DNA of 64,000 bases, from the NCBI RefSeq assembly GCF_002575655.3, contig NC_053039.3:377929633-377993632 (forward strand), read 5' to 3'. The notes under the pieces are model-generated. The model was not told where the DNA came from, made no database searches, and saw only the letters and a program-made list of their open reading frames with translations. Position numbers and translations under genes: made by a program. Positions 1 through 11,447 of this stretch are shown one piece after another. The number at the start of each line of letters is the position of its first letter. The stretch's first letter is position 1. The stretch comes from Aegilops tauschii subsp. strangulata. Lineage: Eukaryota; Streptophyta; Magnoliopsida; Poales; Poaceae.

Positions 1-2
1 TC

Positions 3-2965
3 GCCGTCGGCACGCTGCCTCTACATTTACCTACGGGATTAGTTTTAAACCTCAATAATTGTTATTTAGTGCCAGCTTTGAGCATGAACATTGTATCAGG
101 ATCTCGTTTAATTCGAGATGGCTACTCATTTAAATCCGAGAATAATGGTTGTTCTATTTATATGAGAGATATGTTTTATGGTCATGCCCCGCTGGTCAAT
201 GGTTTATTCTTAATGAATCTCGAACGTGATGTTACACATATTCATAGTGTGAATACCAAAAGATGTAAAGTTGATAACGATAGTCCCACATACTTGTGGC
301 ACTGCCGCCTTGGTCACATTGGTGTCAAACGCATGAAGAAGCTCCATGCAGATGGACTTTTGGAGTCTCTTGATTACGAATCATTTGACACGTGCGAACC
401 ATGCCTCATGGGTAAGATGACCAAGACTCTGTTCTCCGGAACAATGGAGCGAGCAACCAACTTATTGGAAATCATACATACTGATGTGTGCGGTCCAATG
501 AGTGTTGAGGCTCGCGGTGGCTATCGTTATGTTCTCACTCTCACTGATGACTTAAGTAGATATGGGTATGTCTACCTAATGAAACACAAGTCTGAAACCT
601 TTGAAAAGTTCAAGGAATTTCAGAGTGAGGTTGAGAATCAACGTGACAGGAAAATAAAGTTCTTACGATCAGATCGTGGGGGAGAATATTTAAGTCACGA
701 ATTTGGTACGCACTTAAGGAAATGTGGAATCGTTTCACAACTCACGCCGCCTGGAACACCTCAGCGAAATGGTGTGTCCGAACGTCGTAATCGCACTCTA
801 TTGGATATGGTGCGATCTATGATGTCTCTTACCGATCTACCGCTCTCATTTTGGGGCTGTACTTTAGAGACTGCCGCATTCACTTTAAATAGGGCTCCGT
901 CAAAATCCGTTGAGACGACACCGTATGAATTATGGTTTGGGAAGAAACCTAAGCTGTCGTTTCTAAAAGTTGGGGGATGCGATGCTTATGTCAAGAAACT
1001 TCAACCTGAAAAGCTCGAACCCAAGTCGGAAAAATGCGTCTTCATAGGATACCCTAAGGAAACCATTGGGTATACCTTCTACCTCAGATCCGAAGGCAAA
1101 ATCTTTGTTGCCAAGAACGGGTCCTTTCTGGAGAAAGAGTTTCTCTCGAAAGAAGTGAGTGGGAGGAAAGTGGAACTTGATGAGGTGATAGTCACCCCTT
1201 CTGAACCGGAAAGTAGCGCAGCGCGGGAAGATGTTCCTATGGTGCCTACACCGACTGGGGAGGAAGTTAATGATGATGATCATGAAGCTTCGGATCAAGT
1301 TACTGCTGAACTTCGTAGGTCCACAAGGACACGTTACGCACCAGAGTGGTACGGCAACCCTGTCCTGGAAATCATGTTGTTAGACAACGGTGAACCTTCG
1401 AACTATGAAGAAGCGATGGCGGGCCCGGATTCCAACAAATGTCTTGAAGCCATGCAATCCGAGATAGGATCCATGTATGAAAACGAAGTATGGACTTTGA
1501 CTGACTTGCCCAATGATCGGCGAGCCATAGAAAATAAATGGATCTTTAAGAAGAAGACAGACGCGGATGGTAATGTGACCATCTATAAGGCTCGACTTGT
1601 CGCTAAGGGTTATCGACAAGTTCAAGGGGTTGACTACGATGAGACTTTCTCACCCGTAGCGAAGCTGGAGTCCGTCCGAATCATGTTAGCAATTGCCGCA
1701 TTCTATGATTATGAGATATGGCAAATGGACGTCAAAACGGCATTCCTTAACGGCTTTCTTAAGGAAGAATTGTACATGATGCAGCCGGAAGGTTTTATCG
1801 ATCCTAAGAATGCTAACAAGGTATGCAAGCTCTAGCGCTCCATCTATGGGCTGGTGCAAGCATCTCGGAGTTGGAACATTCGATTTGATGAGATGATCAA
1901 AGCGTTTGGGTTTACACAGACTTTTGGAGAAGCCTGTGTTTACATGAAAGTGAGTGGGAGCTCTGTAGCATTTCTCTTATTATATGTGGATGACATACTA
2001 TTGATGGGAAATGATATAGAATTCTTGGAAAGTATAAAGGCCTACTTGAATAAGTGTTTTTCAATGAAGGACCTTGGAGAAGCTGCTTATATATTAGGCA
2101 TCAAGATCTATAGAGATAGATCAAGACGCCTCATTGGTCTTTCACAGAGTACGTACCTTGACAAGATATTGAAGAAGTTCAATATGGATCAGTCCAAGAA
2201 GGGGTTCTTGCCTGTATTGCAAGGTGTGCAATTGAGCACGGCTCAATGCCCGACCATGGCAGAAGATAGAGAAAAGATGAGTGTCATCCCCTATGCCTCG
2301 GCCATAGGGTCTATTATGTATGCCATGCTGTGTACCAGACCTGATGTAAACCATGCCGTAAGTTTGGTAGGAAGGTACCAAAGTAATCCCGGCATGGAAC
2401 ACTGGACAGCGGTCAAGAATATCCTGAAGTACCTGAAAAGGAATAAGGATATGTTTCTCGTATATGGAGGTGACGAAGAGCTCGTCGTAAAGGGTTACGT
2501 CGACGCTAGCTTCGACACAGATCTGGATGACTCTAAGTCGCAAACCGGATACGTGTATATTTTTAATGGAGGGGCAGTAAGCTGGTGCAGTTGCAAGCAA
2601 AGCGTCGTGGCGGGATCTACTTGTGAAGCGGAGTACATGGCGGCCTCAGAGGCAGTGCAAGAAGCAATCTGGATGAAGGAGTTCATTACTGACCTAGGGG
2701 TGATTCCCAATGCGTCGAGCCCGATGACTCTCTTCTGTGACAACACTGGAGCTATTGCCCTTGCCAAGGAGCCCAAGTTTCACAGGAAGACCAGACATAT
2801 CAAGCATCGCTTCAACTCCATTCGTGAAAGTGTTCAAATGGAGACATAGATATTTGTAAAGTACATACGGACCTGAATGTAGCAGATCCGTTGACTAAAC
2901 CTCTCCCTAGAGCAAAACATGATCAACACCAGAACTCTATGGGTGTTCGATTCATCACAATGTAA
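3..2965 (+). pseudogene. copia pol (integrase, reverse transcriptase, RNase H), broken
   Basis: The reading frame is open from base 3 to a TAG at 1833-1835. It resumes in the same frame to about 2838 and then shifts, because one A is missing in the run near 2837; the last residues reach a TAA at 2963-2965. The GAG-pre-integrase zinc motif (HCRLGHIG...CEPCLMGK) lies near 300-410. The integrase has D in HTDVCGPM, D in LRSDRGGEY and E in NGVSERRNR. The reverse transcriptase has WQMDVKTAFLNG and the YVDD box (LLLYVDDILLMGN). RNase H has DASFDTD, CEAEYMAASE and FCDNTGAI. At the TAG the related copy at 16.16 kb still has CAG (Gln), so this is a C-to-T loss. All catalytic residues remain, so decay is recent and limited to one stop and one frameshift. 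Confidence 0.92.
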
Positions 2966-2997
2966 CTAGATTATTGACTCTAGTGCAAGTGGGAGAC

Positions 2998-4717
2998 AGT
3001 TGTAAATATGCCCTAGAGGCAATAATAAAATGGTTATTATTATATTTCCTTGTTCATGATAATTGTCTATTGTTCATGCTATAATTGTGTTATCCGGAAA
3101 TCGTAATACATGTGTGAATACATAGACCACAACATGTCCCTAGTGAGCCTCTAGTTGACTAGCTCATTGATCAACAGATAGTCATGGTTTCCTGACTATG
3201 GACATTGGATGTCATTGATAACGGGATCACATCATTAGGAGAATGATGTGATGGACAAGACCCAATCCTAAGCATAGCACAAAGATCGTGTAGTTCGTTT
3301 GCTAGAGCTTTTCCAATGTCAAGTATCATTTCCTTAGACCATGAGATCGTGTAACTCCCAGATGCCATAGGAGTGCTTTGGGTGTACCAAACGTCACAAC
3401 GTAACTGGGTGACTATAAAGGTACACTACAGGTATCTCTGAAAGTGTCTGTTGGGTTAACACGGATCGAGACTGGGATTTGTCACTCCATATGGCGGAGA
3501 GGTATCTCTGGGCCCACTCGGTAATGCATCATCATAATGAGCTCAAAGTGACCAAGTGGTTGGTAACGGGATCATGCATTACGGTACGAGTAAAGTGACT
3601 TGCCGGTAACGAGATTGAACGAGGTATTGGGATACCGATGATCGAATCTCGGGCAAGTAACGTACCGATTGACAAAGGAATTGTATACGGGATTGATTGA
3701 ATCCTCGACATCGTGGTTCATCCAATGAGATCATCGTGGAACATGTGGGAGCCAACATGGGTATCCAGATCCCGTTGTTGGTTATTGACCGGAGAGTCGT
3801 CTCGGTCATGTCTGCATGTCTCCCGAACCGGTAGGGTCTACACACTTGAGGTTCGGTGACGCTAGGGTTGTAGAGATATTAGTATGCGGAAACCCGAAAG
3901 TTGTTCGGAGTCCCGAATGAGATCCCAGACATCACGAGGAGTTCCGGAATGGTCCGGAGGTGAATAATTATATATAGGAAGTCCAGTTTCGGCCACCGGG
4001 AAAGTTTTGGGGGTTATCGGTATTGTACCGGGACCACCGGAAGGGTCCCGGGGGTCCACCGGGTGGGGCCACCTGTCCCGGAGGGCCCCATGGGCTGAAG
4101 TGGGGAGGGGAACCAGCCACTGGTGGGCTGGTGCGCCCCCCTTGGGCCTCCCCTGCGCCTAGGGTTGGAAACCCTGGGGGTGGGGGGCGCCCCACTTGGC
4201 TTGGGGGGCAAGCCACCCCCTTGGCCGCCGCCCCCCCCCCCCCTCAGATGGGATCTCCAGGGGGCCGGCGCCCCCCCCCCTAGGACCCCTGTATATAGTG
4301 GGGGGAGGGAGGGCAGCAGTACCCTAGCCCCTGGCGCCTCCCTCTCCCTCCCGTGACACCTCTCCCTCCCGCTTGCGCTTGGCGAAGCCCTGCCGGGATC
4401 CCCGCTACTTCCACCACCACGCCGCCGTGCTGCTGGATCTCAATCAACCTCTCCTTTCCCCTTGCTGGATCAAGAAGGAGGAGACGTCGCTGCTCCGTAC
4501 GTGTGTTGAATGCGGAGGTGCCGTCCGTTCGGTGCTCGGTCATCGGTGATTTGGATCACGACGAGTATGACTCCATCAACCCCGTTCACTTAAACGCTTC
4601 CGCTCGCGATCTACAAGGGTATGTAGATGCACTCCTTCCTTCTCATTGCTAGTAAACTCCATAGATGGATCTTGGTGATGCATAGAAATTTTTTGATTTC
4701 TGCTACGATCCCCTACA
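2998..4717 (+). repeat. 3' LTR of the Angela-type element
   Basis: The LTR is about 1,720 bp and follows the gcaagtgggagac primer tract. It starts AG instead of the usual TG and ends CA (ccctaca). A TATA-like box, gtatatag, at 4291-4298 is followed by a pyrimidine-rich leader, which fits the U3/R boundary. The minus-strand solo LTR at 45,183-46,897 is the same family and very similar base by base. Short open frames inside it (for example 4023-4356) are GC-rich by-products and not genes. Confidence 0.93.
4291..4298 (+). promoter_or_regulatory. LTR promoter TATA box
   Basis: The gtatatag sequence sits about 430 bp before the LTR end, immediately upstream of the conserved C-rich leader. Transcription of this element would start about 30 bp downstream. 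The solo LTR of the same family has the equivalent tatata on the other strand near 45,606-45,612. Confidence 0.55.
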
Positions 4718-7700
4718 GTTTGGTGAGAGGAGTGCTCCACCCGACATGGTTGGCCAATCCGGTAGTGGTGCGCAAGGCGAATGGGAAGTGGAGGTTGTGT
4801 ATTGATTACACAGATATTAATAAGGCTTGTCCTAAGTACCCCTTCCCGTTGCCGCGCATCGACCAAATTGTTGACTCCACAGCCGGGTGTGATCTGTTAT
4901 CATTCCTCGACGCCTACTCAGGCTACCACCAGATCTTCCTGACAAGAGAGGATGAAGAGAAGACATCATTCATCACCCCATGTGGTACGTATTGCTTTTT
5001 ATGGATGCCTTTTGGGTTGAAGAGTGCCGGCTCAACGTTCGCAAGAGCAGTCCAAATTGGTTTTGAACCTCAGCTCCATAGAAATATGGAGGCATACATG
5101 GATGACATAGTGGTCAAAACCAAGGACGGGCCAACTCTTGTGCAAGATCTGGAAGAGACATTTGCCAACCTGCGCAAGATCAACCTCAAGCTGAACCCTG
5201 AGAAGTGTGCCTTCGGCATTCCATCCGGCAAGCTTCTCGGGTTCTTTGTGTCACAGCGCGGGATCGAGGCAAACCCAGACAAGATCAAGGCTATTGAGCA
5301 GATTGAGGCGCCCAAGCGAATCAAGGATGTGCGTGGGCTCACCGGTTGCGTTGCCGCCATGAGCCAATTCATCTCCAAGTTCGCCGAGCGCGCCCTTCCC
5401 TTCTTCAAGATCTTGAAAAAGGCAGGCCCAATGGAGTGGACCCCAGAAGCCGAGGCAGCATTGCAGGATCTGAAGAAATACCTTTCCTCCACGCCAATAC
5501 TGGTGCGCCTAAACCACAAGAGATGTTGCTGCTATATCTGGCGGCGACGAATCAAGTGGTCAGCGCCGCACTGGTGGCACAGAGGGAGGTCGACGAGGAG
5601 GCAGTGGCGGCGGCAGAACCAGCGGATGGCAAGCCAAAGATTCCCCTAGCAGGGCCTGGTGCCGGCAAGGCATGGCCCCCGGCAGAGTCTGATGCCACCA
5701 ACACAGTGCCCGCGCAGTCAAGTGAGGTGGTGCAGAAGAAGATGATGATGCAGCACTCGGTTTACTTTGTCAGCTCCCTCTTGCAGGGGGCTAGGTCGAG
5801 GTATTCCGGTGTGCAGAAATTGCTCTTCGGCCTCCTTATGGCCTCGAGGAATCTGCGTCATTACTTCCAAGCCCACGAGATCACTGTCATCACCCGCCTC
5901 CCGTTGCAACGGATACTGCATAACCCAGATGCAACCGGAAGGGTTGTGGAATGGGCCTTCGAGTTGTCAAGCTTTGGTTTAAGGTTTGAAAGTACCTCGA
6001 CAATTCAGAGCAGAGTCTTGGAGGAGTTCATTGCAGAATGGACCTCGAGGCCTGACGAAGAAATCCAGGAGACCACTCTCCCCGGCAAGGAAGCAGACCG
6101 CGACTGGATCATGTACTTTGATGGGGCTTTCTCGCTGCAAGGCGCCAGCGCCGGTGTGCTGCTCGTCGCACCCACCGGAGAGCACCTCAAGTACGTGATC
6201 CAGATGCACTTCCCCAGGGAGATGTCCACCAACAACACTGCTGAGTACGAGGGATTGCTTGCCGGTCTCAGGATCGCGGCAAACCTCGGGGTTAAGAAGC
6301 TCATCGTCAGGGGTGACTCGCAGCTCGTTGTCAGGCAAGTCAACAAGGATTATCAGAGCCCATTGATGGAAGCTTACGTAGATGAGGTGAGGAAGCTGGA
6401 TGAACGCTTTGACGGTATCCAAGCGGAGCACATCCCCCGAGTGGAGAACGACATCGCTGATTACCTGTCAAAGCGTGCTGCATTCAAGCTACCTGTGGAA
6501 CCAAGTACCTTTTTTGCTCCGGTTAACTCAACCATCCGTCGAGCCATCGACAAGGCAAAACAAGCGGAGGAAGTCAGGTCCCGGCAAGTACTTTCCTACC
6601 GAGCCCCCTGGGGCTGCCGGCAAGGGTGCTGCCGTGGACGCTGAGCCCGCCCAAGAGCAACTGGCTCCGGCAGGGCGTCAAGCCCTGGCCGTAGAGACAG
6701 CCGCTCCCATGGCGGAAGAAATGCCTTTGGTCCTTGCCGTCGAGCCCCAGGCTCCGGCATGGGTGCAGCATACCGTCCATTTCCTCCAAACAGGGGAGCT
6801 CCCTGAGGAGCAGGAAGAAGCAGAAAAAGTAGCCCGTCGGTCCGCCCTGTACCAGTTCGTCGATGACGTCTTGTACAGGAGAAGGCAAAACGGTGTGAAG
6901 TTGAAGTGCATCCCCCGGGAGGAAGGACTGGAGCTGTTGGCGGAGATACACGGAGGCATATGTGGCTCCCACATAGGGTCGAGGGCCCTTGCCGGGAAGG
7001 CGTTCCGGCAAGGTTTCTTCTGGCCCACCGCCCTCCAGGATGCGACGGCACTAGTAACCAAGTGTGAAGCGTGTCAGTTCCATTCAAAGAAGCTTCATCA
7101 ACCAGCTCAAGCCCTTCAAACAATCCCTCTCTCCTGGACATTCTCGGTCTGGGGGCTCGATATACTGGGCCCTTTCCCCCGCGCTGTCGGGGGCTTTGAC
7201 TACTTGTACGTTGCGATCAACAAGTTCACAAAGTGGCCGGAGGTGGAAGCAGTGAGAAAGGTGACTGCTTAGTCAGCTGTCAAGTTTATCAAGGGACTGG
7301 TCTGCCGTTTTGGTGTGCCAAACAGAGTCATCACCGACAACGGCACGTAGTTCACGAGCCACACCTTCATGCAATACCTTCAAGACCTCGGCAGCAAGGT
7401 CTGTTTTGCTTCCGTGGCACACCCACGGAGCAACGGCCAAGCGGAGAGGGCAAATGCTGAAGTGTTGCGAGGCCTAAGGACAAAGACTTTTGACAAGCTG
7501 CGCAAGAGCGGAAGGCACTGGATTGATGAATTGCCGGCGGTTCTTTGGCCGATCAGGACGACGCCAAATCGAGTCACCAGCCAGACACCTTTTGCCCTGG
7601 TCTACGGGGCAGAAGCAGTTCTCCCCACGGAACTCATATACGGGTCACCTCGAGTGCTCGCTTATGATGAGCTTGAGCAAGAGCAGTAGCGCCAAGATGA

Positions 7701-7995
7701 CGCGATGCTCCTTGAGGAAGATCGTCTTCGGGCGGTTGTGAGAGCAGCGCGCTACCAGCAAGCCTTGCGCCGCTACCATAGCCGCAAGGTTCATGCCCGA
7801 AGCTTTGAGGAAGGCGACCTTGTTCTTCGGCGCGTTCAGTCGGCCAAGAATACCAACAAGTTGACACCGAAGTGGGAAGGCCCTTATCGGGTAATACGAG
7901 TCACCAGGCCCGGCGCAGTCCGCCTGGAGACCGAAGATGCCGTCCCAGTGAGCAACTCCTGGAACATCGAGCATCTTCGCAAGTTTTACCCATAA
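4718..7995 (+). pseudogene. gypsy (Tat) pol: RT, RNase H, second RNase H, integrase; broken
   Basis: The reverse transcriptase (about 4730-5500) shows RKANGKWRLCIDYTDINKAC, FGLKSAGSTFARA and the YMDD box (AYMDDIVVKT). The first RNase H covers 5510-6000. The extra RNase H covers about 6090-6480, with MYFDGAFS, NNTAEYEGLLAGL and VRGDSQLVV. The integrase has its H2C2 finger at 6940-7080, WGLDILGPFP, ITDNGT and the downstream E in NGQAERANAEV; it ends at HLRKFYP and a TAA at 7995. Breaks are one-base frameshifts near 5503 and 6580 and TAG stops at 7270, 7348 and 7687. The 5' end is cut by the Angela insertion. At least the first two TAGs fit lost CAG glutamine codons. Confidence 0.9.
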
Positions 7996-9250
7996 GGCGC
8001 GGCTTGCCAGGCCTCCTGGCAAGCCACCTTTTGTACAAGCTTTGCGGCAAGGCATGTGACCCTTCGTACAAAGCCAGGCGCAGACCCTGAGCATAAATAA
8101 ATGAAGCGCTGGTGCCCTAAGTTATAGCATGCATGTTGGGTAGAGTCTCTTCCTTGGTTAGGGTTGATAGTGCTCAGCAGCGACTAACCCCTAGCTTAGA
8201 GGTCGAGTGCGCGTCTATCTGTTTCTCTTCTGTCCTCTTGTGGTTCGCAGGGCACATGAACACTTCTGCTGAGCTACTTGGAAAGAAGGAAACGGACCGG
8301 CGCCCTGACCCCGGCAAACCAGAGTTGCCGGGGGCTGCAAGCACAAGGACCCAACCGCGGCAAGATGAGATTGCCGAGGGCTGCAGATCCAGATAAGTCT
8401 TTTATCCTCTGTCATGCATTTCGGAACCGGACTGGGGTATGTGAAACCTCGTTTTTATCTCTAGGCTGTTGTGCTCCCCTTTTTCCTATACCTAAGGATT
8501 ATTTCCTGGGTTCGGATTTGGTTGTAGCCGCGGCGGCAAGGAGGTAGAACGAGGAGCCTAAAGCCCACCTCATCCCTGCCTCCGCCAAGAGTGCGAGAAC
8601 GGTCGAGTGGAGTGGGGGGACGGCAAGGCCTGTTGTCGGGCGAAAAACGTTTATCCTAAACAATAACAAGGATTCGCTCCTTGTCGCGGGGTTTCCCCAC
8701 GAACGAAAAACCCGGCAAGCATCCCTTTTTTATCAAAAACATCCCATACAGGTACAGTTCATGCGAGATGAAAAACATGAGCAAGGGGATTACAAGTCTT
8801 AAATTTAACAAAGGCCCGCAGGCTTACAAACTAAAAAAGAGCTAAGATGCCCGTAATCCCTTTCTTGTCCCTCTCCTCAGGAGGTAGGTCAAGGAGGTGA
8901 GAGGGCAAAAGGGGCGCCTAGGCGAGCTACGAGCAACAGAGAGCACCAAGAGAACACCTCGGTGGCCGCCCACGGGTGGGCCGGTGATGACGGTGCCGGG
9001 AAAGGAGCTGGAAGACGAGGCGGCAGGACCGGCAATACGCGATGAAGGCGTCGGTGACCGCGTACTCCGAGTTGACGGCCTTGCTGCCCGCCCTCTTCCT
9101 CTTCCGCAGCCTCCCGATGCCAGCCGCCCAAGGAGACGGCCCCGAGAAGTTCAAGGAGCTGGCCTCGCCCCCGGCAAACCTCTTCCGGAGGAGCGGCCAG
9201 GTGCAGATGCTGCTGCTGCCGCACCCGCCCAGGTGCGGGGCATCCGACGC
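7996..9250 (+). other. gypsy element 3' non-coding region, between pol and the antisense gene
   Basis: No sense gene is visible. The DNA is part of the Tat element, since cggcaag words continue and there is no break before the LTR. The 8,760-8,880 part is AT-richer and lies where the 3' untranslated region of the antisense transcript would fall. Short frames here lack conserved motifs. Confidence 0.5.
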
Positions 9251-9894
9251 CTAGTCGGACTCGTCCCCGTCATCTGCCCCGCTGTCCTCCTCATCACTCT
9301 CGCTCGAGGAAGAGCTTTCATCGTCGGAATCTCCATCAGAGGAGCTCTCCATGCAGCACTTCAGGCGAGTTCCAAACTCTCCAAAGACCTTGACGGAGAG
9401 CAGGCCGTCCTCCATTAATTTGAAGTAGAGGACGAGCCCCGCCGTCGAGCGAACGTCTTCCACCCACGGCGGAGGTACATGACCCGAGGAGCCGGGAAGT
9501 CGACGTCGACCCGCGTGCCCCCATTCCCACAACCCCTCATGTGCAATATGAGGGATTGGGGCCGGTCACGCTCCATCTCCCGAGCGAACGGGGCAGGAAG
9601 ACGGAGACGACGACGCGGAGGCCGGCGCAGCCTGATGAAGAACTCGCGGGGCTGGTCTCCGACATGGCCTTCAATCAGGAAAGGCACCATTGGCAGGGGT
9701 GAAGCCGGCGCGCTGCCCTGTCCTCCTCTTCCCCGAGCACTGCGACCTCTGCCACGGCCTCGCCCATGGCCTCGCCCCCTCCCCCTTCCCCTCGCAGCCG
9801 GTTCCACCACCACGGGCTCAGGGGGAGGAGGGACGCGTTGTCGAGCGGCGATCCTCGACGCCACCGTCGAGGGACCGGGATTCCCCTTCTCCAT
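9251..9894 (-). pseudogene. antisense gene in the gypsy element; B3-like domain protein
   Basis: Read on the minus strand from an ATG at 9894, the frame has a short N-terminus, an Arg/Gly repeat block (RGRGRGRGHGRGRG, about residues 35-60) and then a stretch that looks like a plant B3 DNA-binding fold. The B3-like signs are EFFIRL, then RLRLPAPFARE, a central strand VDVDFPAPRVMYL, the RRGWKTFAR motif and GLVLYFKL. It ends in a serine/acidic tail (SDEEDSGADDGDESD) at a TAG at 9251-9253. A small deletion near 9450 shifts the frame inside the B3-like part, so this copy is probably dead. A TATA box lies 80 bp upstream on the same strand. Tat elements in grasses are known to carry extra genes in this position, often antisense. 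The B3 assignment is my pattern match and the function is unknown. Confidence 0.6.
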
Positions 9895-10501
9895 GACGAG
9901 TGAGAGGAAGAAGCAGAAGCAGGAGGAGATAGAAGATAGAAGAATGCGGGATGCCATCCCCCTCTTCCCTCTCTTTATAAAGGAGCAGGGTCGGGGCTCG
10001 GCCACCCCACTCGACCAATCCAGCCACTGGAGGCGCAGGGAATCAGAACTGACCCGCTGCCCCAACCAGCGACGACCCGGTTTCCCGCCTCCACCGCTTG
10101 CCACCCCAGACGCATGAAGGACACGTGGTGAACATGCAGAACCAAGGGGACGGGTGAAGCGACCTCTCCTCACCCCACGTGATCAGGGGGGTGTGGACGC
10201 CCTGAAGACCGCGGCCCGGCCCCATTCAGTAAATGAGCCGCGCCTCCACGCCTCCCTCTTTTTACGGGGAAGGCGCGAGCCGCCTCTTTACTGCGATGTG
10301 ACGCGTGCGTGCGGAAACCGCCCCACGCTTGCCGCCCACATCACGCACACCCCTCCACGCCACACCGCGCGCGTGGGTCGTGGGAAGCGCAGCGCGCGAA
10401 AAGTCTTACCGCGGTAAAAACCGCCCCGCCTGCTCACGCACCGTTTTGGGCTTGACCCAACAACGTGTCGCGCATATGTGTGGCCCAGGCCCGGGGGCTC
10501 C
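9895..10501 (-). other. antisense leader/promoter region and gypsy primer tract
   Basis: This stretch holds the upstream region of the antisense gene, with its TATA box at 9974-9981. At the right end it holds the sense-strand purine tract (cccgggggctcc) that primes plus-strand synthesis just before the LTR. Open frames on both strands are GC-driven and show no motif. Confidence 0.45.
9974..9981 (-). promoter_or_regulatory. TATA box of the antisense gene
   Basis: The sequence tttataaa, in the context ctcctttataaagagagg on the minus strand, lies 80 bp upstream of the antisense ATG at 9894. That spacing is normal for a plant promoter. The core is palindromic, but no sense gene starts within reach on the plus strand. 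Confidence 0.55.
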
Positions 10502-10687
10502 TGTCGGTGTACAAAAAGAGGGGTGAGTTTTTGTACCCCTATGCCTGTGCACGGGCAGTCGGAGCCGCGCCTACGGTCACGCTAAGCAGAACAGGGGAGG
10601 TGAGCCAAGGTAAGACCGAAGCACAAGATGATCAGAGCAACGCCAAGACCGAGGCCACAAAGAGCAGAGGGACGGAGCAGGTTCCCC

Positions 10688-11030
10688 CGGCAAGACCCTT
10701 GCCTCAGCAGCCCCGGCAAGACCCTTGCCGGGGCAGCTCGCCCCACACCAACAGAGCGAGCCACCCTTGAGCCCACAGTCCCCAATGCCATCATCCACGT
10801 GGGGCCAGGGCTCGGAAAGGCACCTCTGTGATGGCATGCAGATCTTTGTGAAGACATATTCAAGATCAGATGAGGATTAGAAGACGACGATCCTCGGCAA
10901 GATCCTTGCCGAGGAAGGCCACCAGACCCCCGGCAAGGCCCTTGCCGGGGACGACGGCGCGCCAAGGCAAGACCCTTGCCGGGCCACACGGCAAGACCCT
11001 TGCCGGGCCACCCGGCAAGGCCCTCGCCAA
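10688..11030 (+). repeat. array of cggcaag/cttgccg hairpins in the LTR
   Basis: About seven copies of a short inverted repeat, ccggcaagacccttgccgg with small variations, occur near 10,688, 10,712, 10,893, 10,930, 10,965, 10,988 and 11,010. Each arm is 6-8 bases around a 4-6-base loop. Compensated changes are seen (ctcggcaagatccttgccgag). In RNA each would fold as a stable stem. Confidence 0.75.
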
Positions 11031-11440
11031 GGACGCCAGCAGGGCCACCGCCAGACCCACGTCAACCAAGCTCCCGCCGCCATTCACATGCAGCTGCCAG
11101 CCCAACCAGCTGGGCAGGCACCTGCGTGGCAACATGCAGCTCCCAGGCCAACTCATCAAGCGCCTGCGTGGGGGCATGCAGATCTTCGTGAAGGCTCCAC
11201 CACCGCACCACCTCAGCTGCCTGACTACCTACATGGCACCGCACGCATCACTGGCCGAGGCGCATGTCAAAGCGAGGAGGAACAGCGACGGACGGGACGG
11301 GCCTCGCCCCCGTCCCCGATAAAGCAAGAGGACACCTAAGCTACGCATTAAATGCGTCTTGTCCTGTAATACGAGCGATAAGCTCAGGGCACTGTACGCC
11401 TTTCCACCTCCTATATGCCACTGTGGCAGCCCCTTTCGAC

Positions 11441-11447
11441 TATAAAA
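11441..11447 (+). promoter_or_regulatory. LTR promoter TATA box (gypsy)
   Basis: The tataaaa sequence, in ttcgactataaaaggagg, lies about 340 bp before the LTR end and is the best core promoter in this LTR. Initiation would be near 11,470-11,480, leaving a roughly 310-bp R-U5 part. Confidence 0.6.

Larger units (their letters stand above)
1..4717 (+). mobile_element. Angela/BARE-1/WIS-type Ty1/copia retrotransposon, 3' part
   Basis: The window opens inside the pol gene. It is followed by an adenine/guanine-rich primer stretch ending at 2997 and a 1.72-kb LTR (2998-4717). The domain order integrase, reverse transcriptase, RNase H marks Ty1/copia. The LTR start, with the near-invariant run gccctagaggcaataata, is that of the Angela/BARE-1/WIS group. 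The 5' LTR, gag and protease lie left of the window. The element interrupts the reverse transcriptase gene of the gypsy element that resumes at 4718, so gtttg (4718-4722) should be the right copy of its 5-bp target duplication; the left copy is not visible. It is the youngest member of the nested stack. Confidence 0.93.

Noticed and set aside
4023..4356. Proline/glycine-rich open frames on both strands
   Set aside because: They lie wholly inside the U3 part of the Angela-type LTR and recur in the solo LTR at 45.6-45.9 kb; they come from G/C runs.
9479..10117. Plus-strand 212-codon frame
   Set aside because: It is the shadow of the antisense B3-like gene. It has no motif and is only GC-driven.
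10688..11030. CRISPR-like array
   Set aside because: The short palindromes are irregularly spaced inside a plant retrotransposon LTR with no unique equal-length spacers.
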